A DNA stretch of 32,709 bases from Myxococcales bacterium (GTDB lineage Bacteria; Myxococcota; Myxococcia; Myxococcales; Anaeromyxobacteraceae): positions 1-32,709 of the forward strand of contig JAKAEO010000017.1 in the NCBI GenBank assembly GCA_021818285.1. Direction: 5' to 3'. Within the stretch, counting starts at the first letter, position 1. The number at the start of each line of letters is the position of its first letter. Position numbers and translations under genes: made by a program. The notes below the pieces were generated by a model that worked only from the letters and a program-made list of their open reading frames with translations, ran no database searches and was not told the DNA's origin. Positions 1 through 14,863 of this stretch are shown in pieces.

Positions 1-322
1 CGGTCAGCAGACGCTGACGCCCGCCCGCCGCCCCGCCGCGTCCACCCATCGGTCCGCGCCCGCCGCCCGGTCCGCGGCCGCCCGGTCCCCGCGGGTCCCG
101 GGGCTTGCCGTGGGTGCCCTGCGGGCGGGCGCCGCCCGGGGCGCCCGGCGCGGCGCCGCGCTTCTCGTCGGCGAGCCGCTGCCAGAGCGGCCGGTTGTCC
201 GTCTTCTCGGGCGCGCCCGCCGCGGGCTTCGCCTCGGCCGGCTCCGCCGGCGGCAGGGGCTCCACCACGCCCTTGCGGATCACCACCGGGCCAGGGGATT
301 CGGGCTTCTTCGGATCGGCCAT
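1..322 (-). CDS. Gly/Arg/Pro-rich hypothetical protein, 5' part only
   Basis: Reading leftward from an ATG at 322, an open frame of 107 codons runs off the window edge, so the C-terminus is missing. The product begins MADPKKPESPGPVVIRKG, is rich in Pro, Ala and Glu for about 45 residues, and contains one ordered-looking patch (DNRPLWQRLADEKR, about residues 42-55). It then becomes a low-complexity Gly/Arg/Pro tract with several RGPGG and GGRG units. There is no signal peptide or membrane segment in the visible part, so a cytoplasmic location is likely. RGG-like tails often bind RNA or are disordered linkers, but no domain is recognised and no function is assigned. It diverges from the PilZ gene at 428. 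Confidence covers the existence of the gene only. Confidence 0.6.
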   Translation of the reverse strand, partial: MADPKKPESPGPVVIRKGVVEPLPPAEPAEAKPAAGAPEKTDNRPLWQRLADEKRGAAPGAPGGARPQGTHGKPRDPRGPGGRGPGGGRGPMGGRGGAAGGRQRLLT

Positions 323-332
323 GCGGGCGCGG

Positions 333-338
333 GTTATA
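333..338 (-). promoter_or_regulatory. possible -10 hexamer for the leftward gene
   Basis: On the minus strand the hexamer reads TATAAC, five of six matches to the sigma-70 -10 consensus, in otherwise very GC-rich sequence. It lies only about 11 bases before the ATG at 322, implying a very short or absent leader. No good -35 element is visible, so this is a weak call. Confidence 0.2.
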
Positions 339-427
339 GCAGAGCCGGGAGGCCGTGGGATCGGGAACACACCCCACACGGGGAGCATGGTAAGGTCAGG
401 CCTCCTCCCTGCGCCCCACGGCCGCGC

Positions 428-772
428 ATGAGCCCCGACTCCCAGACGCTCGACCGCCGCCGCTTCCGCCGGATCGCCGCGCCCATCTCGATCCGCCCGG
501 TGAGCTTCCTCGCCCGGAGCGTCCCGCGGCGGGTGAACGACGCCAGCCTCGGCGGCCTGCGCGCCTACACCGACGAGTCGCGGCGGGCCGGAGAGCGGCT
601 GGAGCTGGAGCTGTCCTTCGCCGACGGCGCCGGGGCGACGGTCCTCGCCGAGGTGGTGTGGGTCGAGAGGCTGGGGGAGGGCGCGCCGGCGCGCTTCGAC
701 GTCGGCATGCGCTTCATCGACGCCTCGGCCGCCGACCAGGAGCGCATCGCGCGGGCCCTCGAGCCGGGGTGA
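428..772 (+). CDS. single-domain PilZ protein, probable c-di-GMP receptor
   Basis: The product is 114 residues and consists almost entirely of one PilZ domain. Both ligand-binding signatures are present: the arginine cluster RRRFRR (residues 10-15, RxxxR) and DASLGG (38-43, DxSxxG). These are the residues known in the family to bind cyclic di-GMP, so binding is likely intact. There is no signal peptide or membrane segment, so it should act in the cytosol as a small adaptor, as many PilZ-only proteins of myxobacteria do. The ATG at 428 is chosen because the PilZ core starts about ten residues later. The frame is open further upstream, but that extension is low-complexity and antisense to the divergent gene. 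The stop overlaps the start of the DsrE-like gene by four bases, suggesting translational coupling. Confidence 0.82.
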   Translation: MSPDSQTLDRRRFRRIAAPISIRPVSFLARSVPRRVNDASLGGLRAYTDESRRAGERLELELSFADGAGATVLAEVVWVERLGEGAPARFDVGMRFIDASAADQERIARALEPG

Positions 773-1119
773 CCGTGCCCCCCCGCGCCGCCATCTTCCT
801 CTCGCACGCCGACCCGACCGCGCTGCGGCTCGCCGGCTCCTGCGCGCTGGCGGCGGCGGCCATGGGCGGCCGGGTGGACGTGTTCGTCTTCGGCCCGGCG
901 GTGCCGGCGCTGGTCGCGGCGCGGGAGGAGGAGGACCACGCCGGCGCCGCCCTGTTCCGGGCACGCGAGGCGGGGACGGTGCGGCTCCTCGCCTGCTCGG
1001 CCAGCGTGGTCGAGGAGAAGGTGGAGCTGGCCGCCGCCGAGCGGGCCTTCGACGCGGTGGTGGGCTGGCCGACGGTGATCGAGTGGAGCCGCGGCGTGGT
1101 GGAGCGGTTCTCCTTCTGA
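769..1119 (+). CDS. DsrE/DsrF-fold small protein
   Basis: The product is 116 residues with the DsrE/F/peroxiredoxin-like pattern: a hydrophobic first strand (AAIFLSHADP), a helix with small residues, a second strand (GGRVDVFVFGPAV), then a strand ending in a cysteine (RLLACSAS). DsrE-fold proteins carry sulfur on a cysteine in relay systems or are uncharacterised. The cysteine in LLACSAS is in the expected place, but the usual longer cysteine motif is not obvious, so sulfur transfer is only a possibility. The GTG at 769 is chosen because it overlaps the PilZ stop as GTGA; a GTG at 775 is the alternative. There is no signal peptide. The gene faces the Kelch lipoprotein gene, whose stop lies 53 bases away. 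Confidence 0.65.
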   Translation: MTVPPRAAIFLSHADPTALRLAGSCALAAAAMGGRVDVFVFGPAVPALVAAREEEDHAGAALFRAREAGTVRLLACSASVVEEKVELAAAERAFDAVVGWPTVIEWSRGVVERFSF

Positions 1120-1172
1120 ACCGGAGGGCGCCGTCCCGCGAGGGGCCGCGCGCAGGCCGGCGTGACCGGAGG

Positions 1173-2621
1173 TCAGGGCGTGAAGCGCGCTCCCGAGGCG
1201 GCAGTGTCGCCGCCCCAGACGATGAGCTCGGTTCCCGTCCAGACGGAGGCCGAGCCGTGCTGCACCGCGGCCGTGGAGCCCGCGGCGGGCATCACGGCCC
1301 AGGTGTCGGTGGCTGGGTCGTAGCTCTCGCCGCCGGCGAGGGGCGTGGTGCTGACCCCGCACACCCCGGAGGCCAGGCCGGACCAGGCGAGGAGCCTGCT
1401 GCCGGTCCAGGCGCCGTGCGGGTAGGCGCGCATGGACGGAGCGCCCGCCAGCGCGAAGGGCGTCCAGGTCCCTCCGGCGAGGCTTCCGCCGGCGTCGCTC
1501 CCGTACAGGTACCCCTCGCTGACGAGCAGCGCGCTCCCGGTCCATGCCAGGACGTGGCCCTTCCTCGGCACCGGCGCGCCCGCGGTGGGGGTCGCCGTCC
1601 AGGTGTCGGTCGCGGGGTCGTACACGGCGCCCGTGTTCACCGAGCTTGGATCACCGCTGCCGCAAACGCCCGCGCCACCGGGAGGCGGGGGCACGACGCC
1701 GCCCCAGACCACCATCCTGCTCCCGGTCCACAGGACGCGGGGCTCGACGTAGTCGGGAGGCGCGCCCGTGAGGGTGGTCGCGGTCCAGGTGTCGGTGGAC
1801 GGGTTGTAGCGGGCCCCGGACAGGTCCGCGGCCCCGCCCCAGACGATCATCTCGGTTCCGGTCCACACCGCGACGTGGCCGGAGCGCGCCGAGGGGGCGC
1901 CGGTCGCCGGGAGCGCCGTCCAGGTGTCGGTGGCCGGGTTGTACCGGGCGCCGTCGGCGACCGGGGTCCAGCCGGTCCCGTTCCAGGTCGAGCCGCCCCA
2001 GACGATCATCTCCCTGCCGGTCCAGACCGCGGTGTGGCCGATCCGGCCGATGGGCGCGCCGGTGATGCTCGTCGGCGTCCAGGAATCGGTGGCCGCGGCG
2101 TACCTCCCGCCGCTGCGGGTCGACGGGCTCCCTCCCCACACGATCATCTCCGTGCCGGTCCACACCGCGGTGTGGCCGGAGCGCTGCGTCGGGACGCCGG
2201 TGGAGGACATCGGCCGCCAGTGGGCGGTGGTGAAGGACCAGGAGGTGGCGGCCCCGAGGCGCCCGCCGGCGGCGGAGCGGACGTCGGCGGAGAGGGTGAC
2301 GGTGAGCGACGCGGCGGCGGGCAGCAGCTGGGCCGGCGTGAAGGTCGCGGTGGCGCCGGAGACGGTCACCGAGCCGGCGAGGGCGGCGCCGCCGGTCGGG
2401 CCGACGGTCATGCCGGTCGCGAGGCTCGCCGGGTCCATCGCCTCGGAGAACTGGACGACCACGGCGGTCTCGGTGGCCTCGGTGGCGCCCGCGGCGGGCG
2501 CGCGCGTCGTCACCGTCGGTGTCGCAGGAGGCGGCGGCGACGACGAGCCGCCTCCGCCTCCGCCGCAGCCTGCGGCCAGGACGGTGAGCAGCGCCAGCGC
2601 GAGCTTGCGACGAGCGAGCAT
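1173..2621 (-). CDS. lipoprotein with Ig-like domain and seven Kelch repeats
   Basis: The product is 482 residues. It has a lipoprotein signal peptide ending in the lipobox LAAGC (lipidated Cys19), then a Gly/Ser/Pro linker. A bacterial Ig-like domain of the SbsA/Big_5 type follows (about 35-135, with the typical FSEAMDP and WSFTT signatures). The rest is seven repeats of the form R-x-GH-x-AVWTG-x-EMIVWGG followed by a Y-x-P-A-T-D-T-W strand. Seven repeats fit a complete seven-bladed Kelch/galactose-oxidase-like beta-propeller. The protein is expected on the outer membrane or cell surface as a binding scaffold; no catalytic residues could be assigned. The ATG at 2621 has an upstream GAGGAGG ribosome-binding site. 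It is the last of three consecutive lipoprotein genes on this strand. Confidence 0.85.
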   Translation of the reverse strand: MLARRKLALALLTVLAAGCGGGGGGSSSPPPPATPTVTTRAPAAGATEATETAVVVQFSEAMDPASLATGMTVGPTGGAALAGSVTVSGATATFTPAQLLPAAASLTVTLSADVRSAAGGRLGAATSWSFTTAHWRPMSSTGVPTQRSGHTAVWTGTEMIVWGGSPSTRSGGRYAAATDSWTPTSITGAPIGRIGHTAVWTGREMIVWGGSTWNGTGWTPVADGARYNPATDTWTALPATGAPSARSGHVAVWTGTEMIVWGGAADLSGARYNPSTDTWTATTLTGAPPDYVEPRVLWTGSRMVVWGGVVPPPPGGAGVCGSGDPSSVNTGAVYDPATDTWTATPTAGAPVPRKGHVLAWTGSALLVSEGYLYGSDAGGSLAGGTWTPFALAGAPSMRAYPHGAWTGSRLLAWSGLASGVCGVSTTPLAGGESYDPATDTWAVMPAAGSTAAVQHGSASVWTGTELIVWGGDTAASGARFTP

Positions 2622-2674
2622 GGTCTTCCTCCTCGGTGCCGGAGGGGCCGCGAGCGGCCTCTCCCGTCCCGGGC

Positions 2675-3034
2675 TCAGGGACAGCAGGTCGTGGCGCCCG
2701 TGCAGCCCGCCGAGAGCATGGCGTTGTACGAGGAGTAGCAGTACCCGTGGCAGCCGTACCAGCCGCGCGGGCAGCAGACCCCGTTCGAGTTGCAGTTGGT
2801 CCCGCAGCCGCAGCCGGTTCCGCCGCCGCCCCCACCGCCGCCGGTGCAGCAGGCGATGCCGTTCACCGTGCTGCTGCAGGTCCCGCCGCTGTTGCAGCTG
2901 TACGGCGCGTCGCACTTCATGCAGTCGCCGTTGCTGCCGCGGCAGGCCTCGCCGCCGCTGCAACTCTGCTTCGTCGCGCCGCAGCCCGCCAGCGCCGCCA
3001 CCAGGCCGAGCAGCACGATTGCGCCGAACCTCAT
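2675..3034 (-). CDS. cysteine-rich small lipoprotein
   Basis: The product is 119 residues: a short hydrophobic signal peptide with the lipobox LAGC (Cys18), followed by a mature part with 18 further cysteines and a run of eight glycines in the middle. Cysteines occur as CxxC, paired CC and CxC (for example SNGDCMKCDAPYSC and NGVCCPRGWYGCHGYC), suggesting two small disulfide-knotted modules separated by the Gly linker. No named family is recognised. It is probably exported and anchored in a membrane leaflet, where the cysteines would be oxidised; metal binding is an alternative. A strong GGAGG site precedes the ATG. It lies between two other lipoprotein genes on the same strand with short gaps, so co-transcription is plausible. 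Confidence 0.75.
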   Translation of the reverse strand: MRFGAIVLLGLVAALAGCGATKQSCSGGEACRGSNGDCMKCDAPYSCNSGGTCSSTVNGIACCTGGGGGGGGTGCGCGTNCNSNGVCCPRGWYGCHGYCYSSYNAMLSAGCTGATTCCP

Positions 3035-3061
3035 GTCCGTTCCTCCTGCCACCGGCCCCGG

Positions 3062-3077
3062 GGGCCCGCGCGGGCCC
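3062..3077. repeat. perfect 16-base GC palindrome between lipoprotein genes
   Basis: The sequence GGGCCCGCGCGGGCCC is a perfect palindrome in the 62-base gap between the lipoprotein genes ending at 3097 and starting at 3034. It could form a hairpin in the transcript, but no T-tract follows on either strand, so it is not called as an intrinsic terminator. It may attenuate transcription or stabilise mRNA. Confidence 0.4.
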
Positions 3078-3096
3078 TGGCGGCGCGGCGGGTGGT

Positions 3097-3729
3097 TCAG
3101 TTCACGCGGATGTTGTCGATCTGGACGCTGCCGCTGGTGTTCTGCCCGCCCGTCGCCGAGAACTGGATGGTGAGCCGCCCCTTGTCCGGCAGGACCGGGA
3201 GCGTCACCGTCTCGTTCAGGACCTGCGGCGAGAAGGTCCCGGTGAAGTCCTTGCTCCAGAGCGTCACCGTGCCGGTCGAGGTGAAGAGGATCTCGACCCG
3301 CAGGCTGGTGCCCGGGTACGAGGCGTACCCCGACGCGGCGTAGTCGAAGGTCAGGGTGGTCGAGCGCTGGAAGCTCACGTCGTCCTGGTAGATGGTCCGG
3401 CTGCCCGACCACCAGTTGTTGCTCGTGCCGGCGCCATACCCCAGGTACTTGACGCCGTGCGTCGGCATGAACCCGGTACCGGTGTAGAACCAGAGGGTGC
3501 CGTTGCCCGCGAAGCCGTTGGTGTCCAGCACCCACGAGCCGCCGACCTCGAAGTCGGGATCCCGCGGCCCCTGGAACGCCAGGCACGACCCGTCGCTCTC
3601 GGTCGCCTGGGGGTTGTAGTTCACCGCGGTGGGATCCATGCAGCCCTTGACGGCGCTCTTGCCGCCGCAGCCCGACGCCGCGCCCAGGCACGCCGCCGCG
3701 GCCAATGCGAGAGTCCTGCCGTTGCCCAT
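3097..3729 (-). CDS. lipoprotein with YNPxAT motif and a C-terminal beta-sandwich-like region
   Basis: The product is 210 residues. A signal peptide ends in AASGC (Cys21), followed by a motif CMDPTAVNYNPQAT with a closing DGSC (residues 30-49). This is the short disulfide-closed motif seen in many secreted or surface proteins, often in tandem copies in gliding or T9SS bacteria. The rest (about 55-210) is rich in aromatic and Thr/Ser beta-strand sequence and resembles jelly-roll or carbohydrate-binding-like modules, ending in VQIDNIRVN, a common closing strand of such domains. No catalytic function is evident. The ATG at 3729 is preferred because GGAGG lies five bases upstream; a GTG at 3741 is the alternative. 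The upstream gap to 3976 (246 bases) probably holds the promoter for this lipoprotein group. Confidence 0.75.
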   Translation of the reverse strand: MGNGRTLALAAAACLGAASGCGGKSAVKGCMDPTAVNYNPQATESDGSCLAFQGPRDPDFEVGGSWVLDTNGFAGNGTLWFYTGTGFMPTHGVKYLGYGAGTSNNWWSGSRTIYQDDVSFQRSTTLTFDYAASGYASYPGTSLRVEILFTSTGTVTLWSKDFTGTFSPQVLNETVTLPVLPDKGRLTIQFSATGGQNTSGSVQIDNIRVN

Positions 3730-3975
3730 TATCGCCTCCACACGGCGCGCTCCTCCCGCCGGCGGACTTCACCGTTGGATGAATGGGAGCAAGAAGATAT
3801 TCCTACGGAAATGGCGGGCTGTCACGTCCCGCGCCCGCTGGACCGACGCTGTGCGTGATCGGCCCACCGCGGATCACATCGCGCGGTGGCCGGGCCGTCG
3901 GGCGGCGCGGAGGGCGGCCGGCGAATCGCGGCCGCGACCTGGGGGGCGGCGGGGTCCGGCCGGACCTGCGCTCGC

Positions 3976-9816
<5,841 letters not shown>

Positions 9817-9840
9817 TCACCGGCCCGCCAGCCAGGAGCG

Positions 9841-9879
9841 AAAAAGGGCCGTCCGCCAGGCGAAGGAGGCGGACGGCCC
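9841..9879 (-). terminator. rho-independent terminator of gltA
   Basis: A perfect 12-bp stem (GGGCCGTCCGCC at 9846-9857 pairing with GGCGGACGGCCC at 9868-9879) with a 10-base loop is followed, on the minus strand, by TTTTT (9841-9845). It lies 24 bases after the citrate synthase stop and so separates gltA from the acyl-CoA synthetase fusion gene, which must have its own promoter or depend on read-through. Confidence 0.9.
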
Positions 9880-9902
9880 GTGTGGCGAGGAGCCGGCCGG
9901 GG

Positions 9903-11231
9903 CTACTCGACGCCCTTGCGGCCGCCCTCGGCGGCCCACTTCTCCAGCATCTCGGTGGTCACCGACTTGGGCCGCTCGATGGCGTAGCCCAGGCCGCGGT
10001 CCCAGGTGATGTTGGCGAGCACGCCCAGGGCGCGGCCGACGCCGAAGAGGACCGTGTAGAAGTCCCACTCGCGGACGCCGTAGTGCCACTGGATCACGCC
10101 CGAGTGCGCGTCGACGTTGGGCCACGGGTTCTTGGTCTTGCCGTGCTTGGTGAGGACGCCCGGGGCCACCTTGTAGATCATGTTGACCAGCTGGAAGAGC
10201 GGGTCGTCGGGCAGGTACTTCTTGGCGTACTCGTTCTGGGCGGTGTAGCGCGGGTCGGTCTTGCGGAGCACCGCGTGGCCGTAGCCCGGGATCACCTGGC
10301 CGCCGTTCAGGGTGTCCCAGAGGAACTTCTCCAGCTCCGCCTCGGTCGGGACCTTGTTGTTCAGCTTCTTCATCACGCCCTGGATCCAGCCCAGCACCTC
10401 CTGGTTGGCCAGGCCGTGGAGCGGGCCGGCCAGGCCGTTCAGGCCGGCGGAGTAGCTGTAGTAGGCGTCGGAGAGGGCCGAGGCCACGAGGTGGGTGGTG
10501 TGGGCGGAGACGTTGCCCGACTCGTGGTCCGAGTGCAGGCAGAAGTACATGCGCGCCACCTCGTCGTACGGCGGCGGCACGCCCATCATGTGGGCGAAGT
10601 TCCCGCCCCAGTCCAGCTTGGGATCCGGCTGGATGATGGTGTCGCCCTTGTACTTCATCCGGTAGATGTACGCGGCGATGGGCGGCAGCTTCGCCAGCAG
10701 GTTCATGGAATCCTCGTACATCGGATCCCACATGTCGGTCTTCTTCAGCCCGCCCTCGCCGTAGCGCTTGGCGAAGATCGAGTCGCGCTGCATCGACAGC
10801 ACCGCGGTCGAGAGCATCGTCATCGGGTGGCTGTCGCGCGGCATGGCGCGCAGGACGTCGATGACGTAGTGCGGGATCTGCGAGCGGGCCTTCCAGTCCT
10901 CGACCACCTCGAGGGTCTGGGCCATCGTCGGCACTTCACCGGTGAGCAGGAAGTAGAAGAAGCCCTCGACGAAGGGCTGCTCCTTGCCCGGGACCTTGGG
11001 CAGCGCGGCGAAGGTCTCGGGGATGGTCTTGCCGCGGAAGCGGATGCCCTCCTGCGGGTCGAGGTAGGAGATGTCGGTCACCAGGCAGCGGACGTCGCGG
11101 GCGCCGCCGATGCACTGCCCGATGTTCACCTTGTCGATGACGATCTCGCCGAGTTCCTTGGTGAGCTTGGTGACGCGAGGCCGGAACGCCTCGATCTTCT
11201 CCTTGAGCTTCGCCTTCAGGGTGTTGGCCAT
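9903..11231 (-). CDS. gltA: citrate synthase, mitochondrial/Geobacter type
   Basis: The product is 442 residues and condenses oxaloacetate with acetyl-CoA to give citrate, the entry reaction of the TCA cycle. The three catalytic residues are in place at nearly the same numbers as in the pig enzyme: His in PLHGLANQEV (about 272), His in GYGHAVLRKTDPRY (about 319) and Asp in VDAHSG (about 374). The length, the start (KAKLKEKI, as in mature animal enzymes) and motifs such as HSDHESGNVSAHT mark the eukaryote-like type also known from Geobacter, rather than the hexameric NADH-regulated enzyme of enterobacteria. The ATG at 11231 has a GGAG site upstream. The gene ends at a strong terminator. The zinc-ribbon gene and acnA lie upstream on the same strand, with a 231-base gap that probably carries its own promoter. 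Confidence 0.96.
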   Translation of the reverse strand: MANTLKAKLKEKIEAFRPRVTKLTKELGEIVIDKVNIGQCIGGARDVRCLVTDISYLDPQEGIRFRGKTIPETFAALPKVPGKEQPFVEGFFYFLLTGEVPTMAQTLEVVEDWKARSQIPHYVIDVLRAMPRDSHPMTMLSTAVLSMQRDSIFAKRYGEGGLKKTDMWDPMYEDSMNLLAKLPPIAAYIYRMKYKGDTIIQPDPKLDWGGNFAHMMGVPPPYDEVARMYFCLHSDHESGNVSAHTTHLVASALSDAYYSYSAGLNGLAGPLHGLANQEVLGWIQGVMKKLNNKVPTEAELEKFLWDTLNGGQVIPGYGHAVLRKTDPRYTAQNEYAKKYLPDDPLFQLVNMIYKVAPGVLTKHGKTKNPWPNVDAHSGVIQWHYGVREWDFYTVLFGVGRALGVLANITWDRGLGYAIERPKSVTTEMLEKWAAEGGRKGVE

Positions 11232-11327
11232 GGTCGCTCCAGTGGACGGGCAGTTCTGATGGGGTGCTGCGAGCGCGGGAGAAACGGGTGGCGCAGCTTA
11301 CATGGGTATTGTTGAAAGTGGCAACGA

Positions 11328-11345
11328 ATGAGTGGGCTAACTCAT
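11328..11345. promoter_or_regulatory. dyad-symmetric element upstream of gltA, possible operator
   Basis: ATGAGT-GGGCTA-ACTCAT is a 6-6-6 inverted repeat, about 97 bases before the gltA start, in a stretch noticeably richer in A/T than its surroundings (about 11300-11375). Its position between the zinc-ribbon gene and gltA suits a transcription-factor site. No regulator is identified and chance occurrence is possible. No convincing -35/-10 pair was found beside it. Confidence 0.3.
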
Positions 11346-11462
11346 CGACTTCCGGCGGCGATTTGGGAAATATCTCCCCGGACGGGGCGGTTACGCGATC
11401 TGCGCCCTTTGTCGCAGGCCGATCAGGCCAGCGAGACCCACCCCGGGTGCGTCCGAATCCGC

Positions 11463-11921
11463 CTAGCCGCGCCCCCGGTACAGGGCCGTCGCGATCTGGG
11501 CGGCGAGCGTTCCCGGGTCCCCGGGCGCGGCCGGCTCGCCGGCGCCGCCCTCCGCGGCATCGGCCTCCAGGGGCTCCGAAGCGGCGGCGGACTCCTCCGA
11601 AACTGCGGACCCCTTGCGCGCCTTGGGCGAGGCGCCCGATCGGCAGGTCCGGCACCAGGGCTGGTTGCGAATGGCGCCGTCGGCCATCTTGCGCAGGCCG
11701 AACTGGGAGAGGGGCCGCATCTTGTGGCACTTCAGGCACATGAGGGTGAGGAAGACCTCGTTGCCGTCGGCGTCGTAGACCGCCGACTTCCGGCGCCGGG
11801 GCTTCTTGCGGTCCTCCGGCTGCGGCTGCGGCTGCGCGGGGCCGGCCGCCGGTCGGCGCGCGCCGGCGGGCTCGAGCTCGCCCCTGGCGATCGCGGGGGC
11901 CACCATCACCTTCACGGCCAT
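11463..11921 (-). CDS. small zinc-ribbon protein
   Basis: The product is 152 residues. The centre (about residues 62-95) holds a CX2C-X24-CX2C arrangement, CLKCHKMRPLSQF followed by WCRTCR, typical of a zinc-binding module with a Cys-x-x-Cys knuckle on each side of a Lys/Arg-rich segment. Similar modules are found alone or beside HNH nuclease domains, but no nuclease motif is present here. The N-terminus is Pro/Gln/Arg-rich (including PQPQPQPED and KKPRRRKS) and the C-terminus is Ala/Glu/Ser-rich, so both flanks are probably disordered. DNA or RNA binding is a reasonable guess but not shown. An AGGAG site precedes the ATG. It is set between acnA and gltA on the same strand, 163 bases after acnA. 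Confidence 0.7.
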   Translation of the reverse strand: MAVKVMVAPAIARGELEPAGARRPAAGPAQPQPQPEDRKKPRRRKSAVYDADGNEVFLTLMCLKCHKMRPLSQFGLRKMADGAIRNQPWCRTCRSGASPKARKGSAVSEESAAASEPLEADAAEGGAGEPAAPGDPGTLAAQIATALYRGRG

Positions 11922-12084
11922 CGTGCTTCTCCTCGTGTGCCGGCTGCCCCGGCGCGGGCGCCGGGTACGGGTCCGTGGACCCTAGCAACGGGGTCTGACA
12001 GGGGCTCCACGCCGGAGCGGCCAGCGTCCGGGAGCGGCGAAGCGACGCCCCACCGCGCCGGCGGCGCCCGATCGTCCCGCGCCG

Positions 12085-14739
<2,655 letters not shown>

Positions 14740-14782
14740 GGTCACGGACCTCCGGTCCGGCCCATGGGTTACCGGGGCGGCC

Positions 14783-14801
14783 CCTGCCCGCAAGGGGCAG
14801 G
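14783..14801. repeat. short inverted repeat upstream of acnA
   Basis: CCTGCCC and GGGCAGG flank a five-base loop in the 124-base gap between the POT transporter stop and the acnA start. There is no T-run after it on the minus strand. It may be a weak terminator for the transporter gene, a leader hairpin of acnA, or chance in GC-rich DNA. Confidence 0.3.
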
Positions 14802-14863
14802 AAGGGGCGCGGCCGGTGCGCGCGGGACGCGCCCTGGCGCGGGCGCGGCGGGGGCGAAGCCGC

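Noticed and set aside
1290-2250. Apparent tandem DNA repeats with recurring GACGATCATCTC and CAGGTGTCGGTGG words
   Set aside because: They are the codons of the seven Kelch repeats in one reading frame, not a DNA-level repeat or CRISPR array.
3062-3077. The GC palindrome as a rho-independent terminator
   Set aside because: No T-run follows on either strand, so it is kept only as an inverted repeat.
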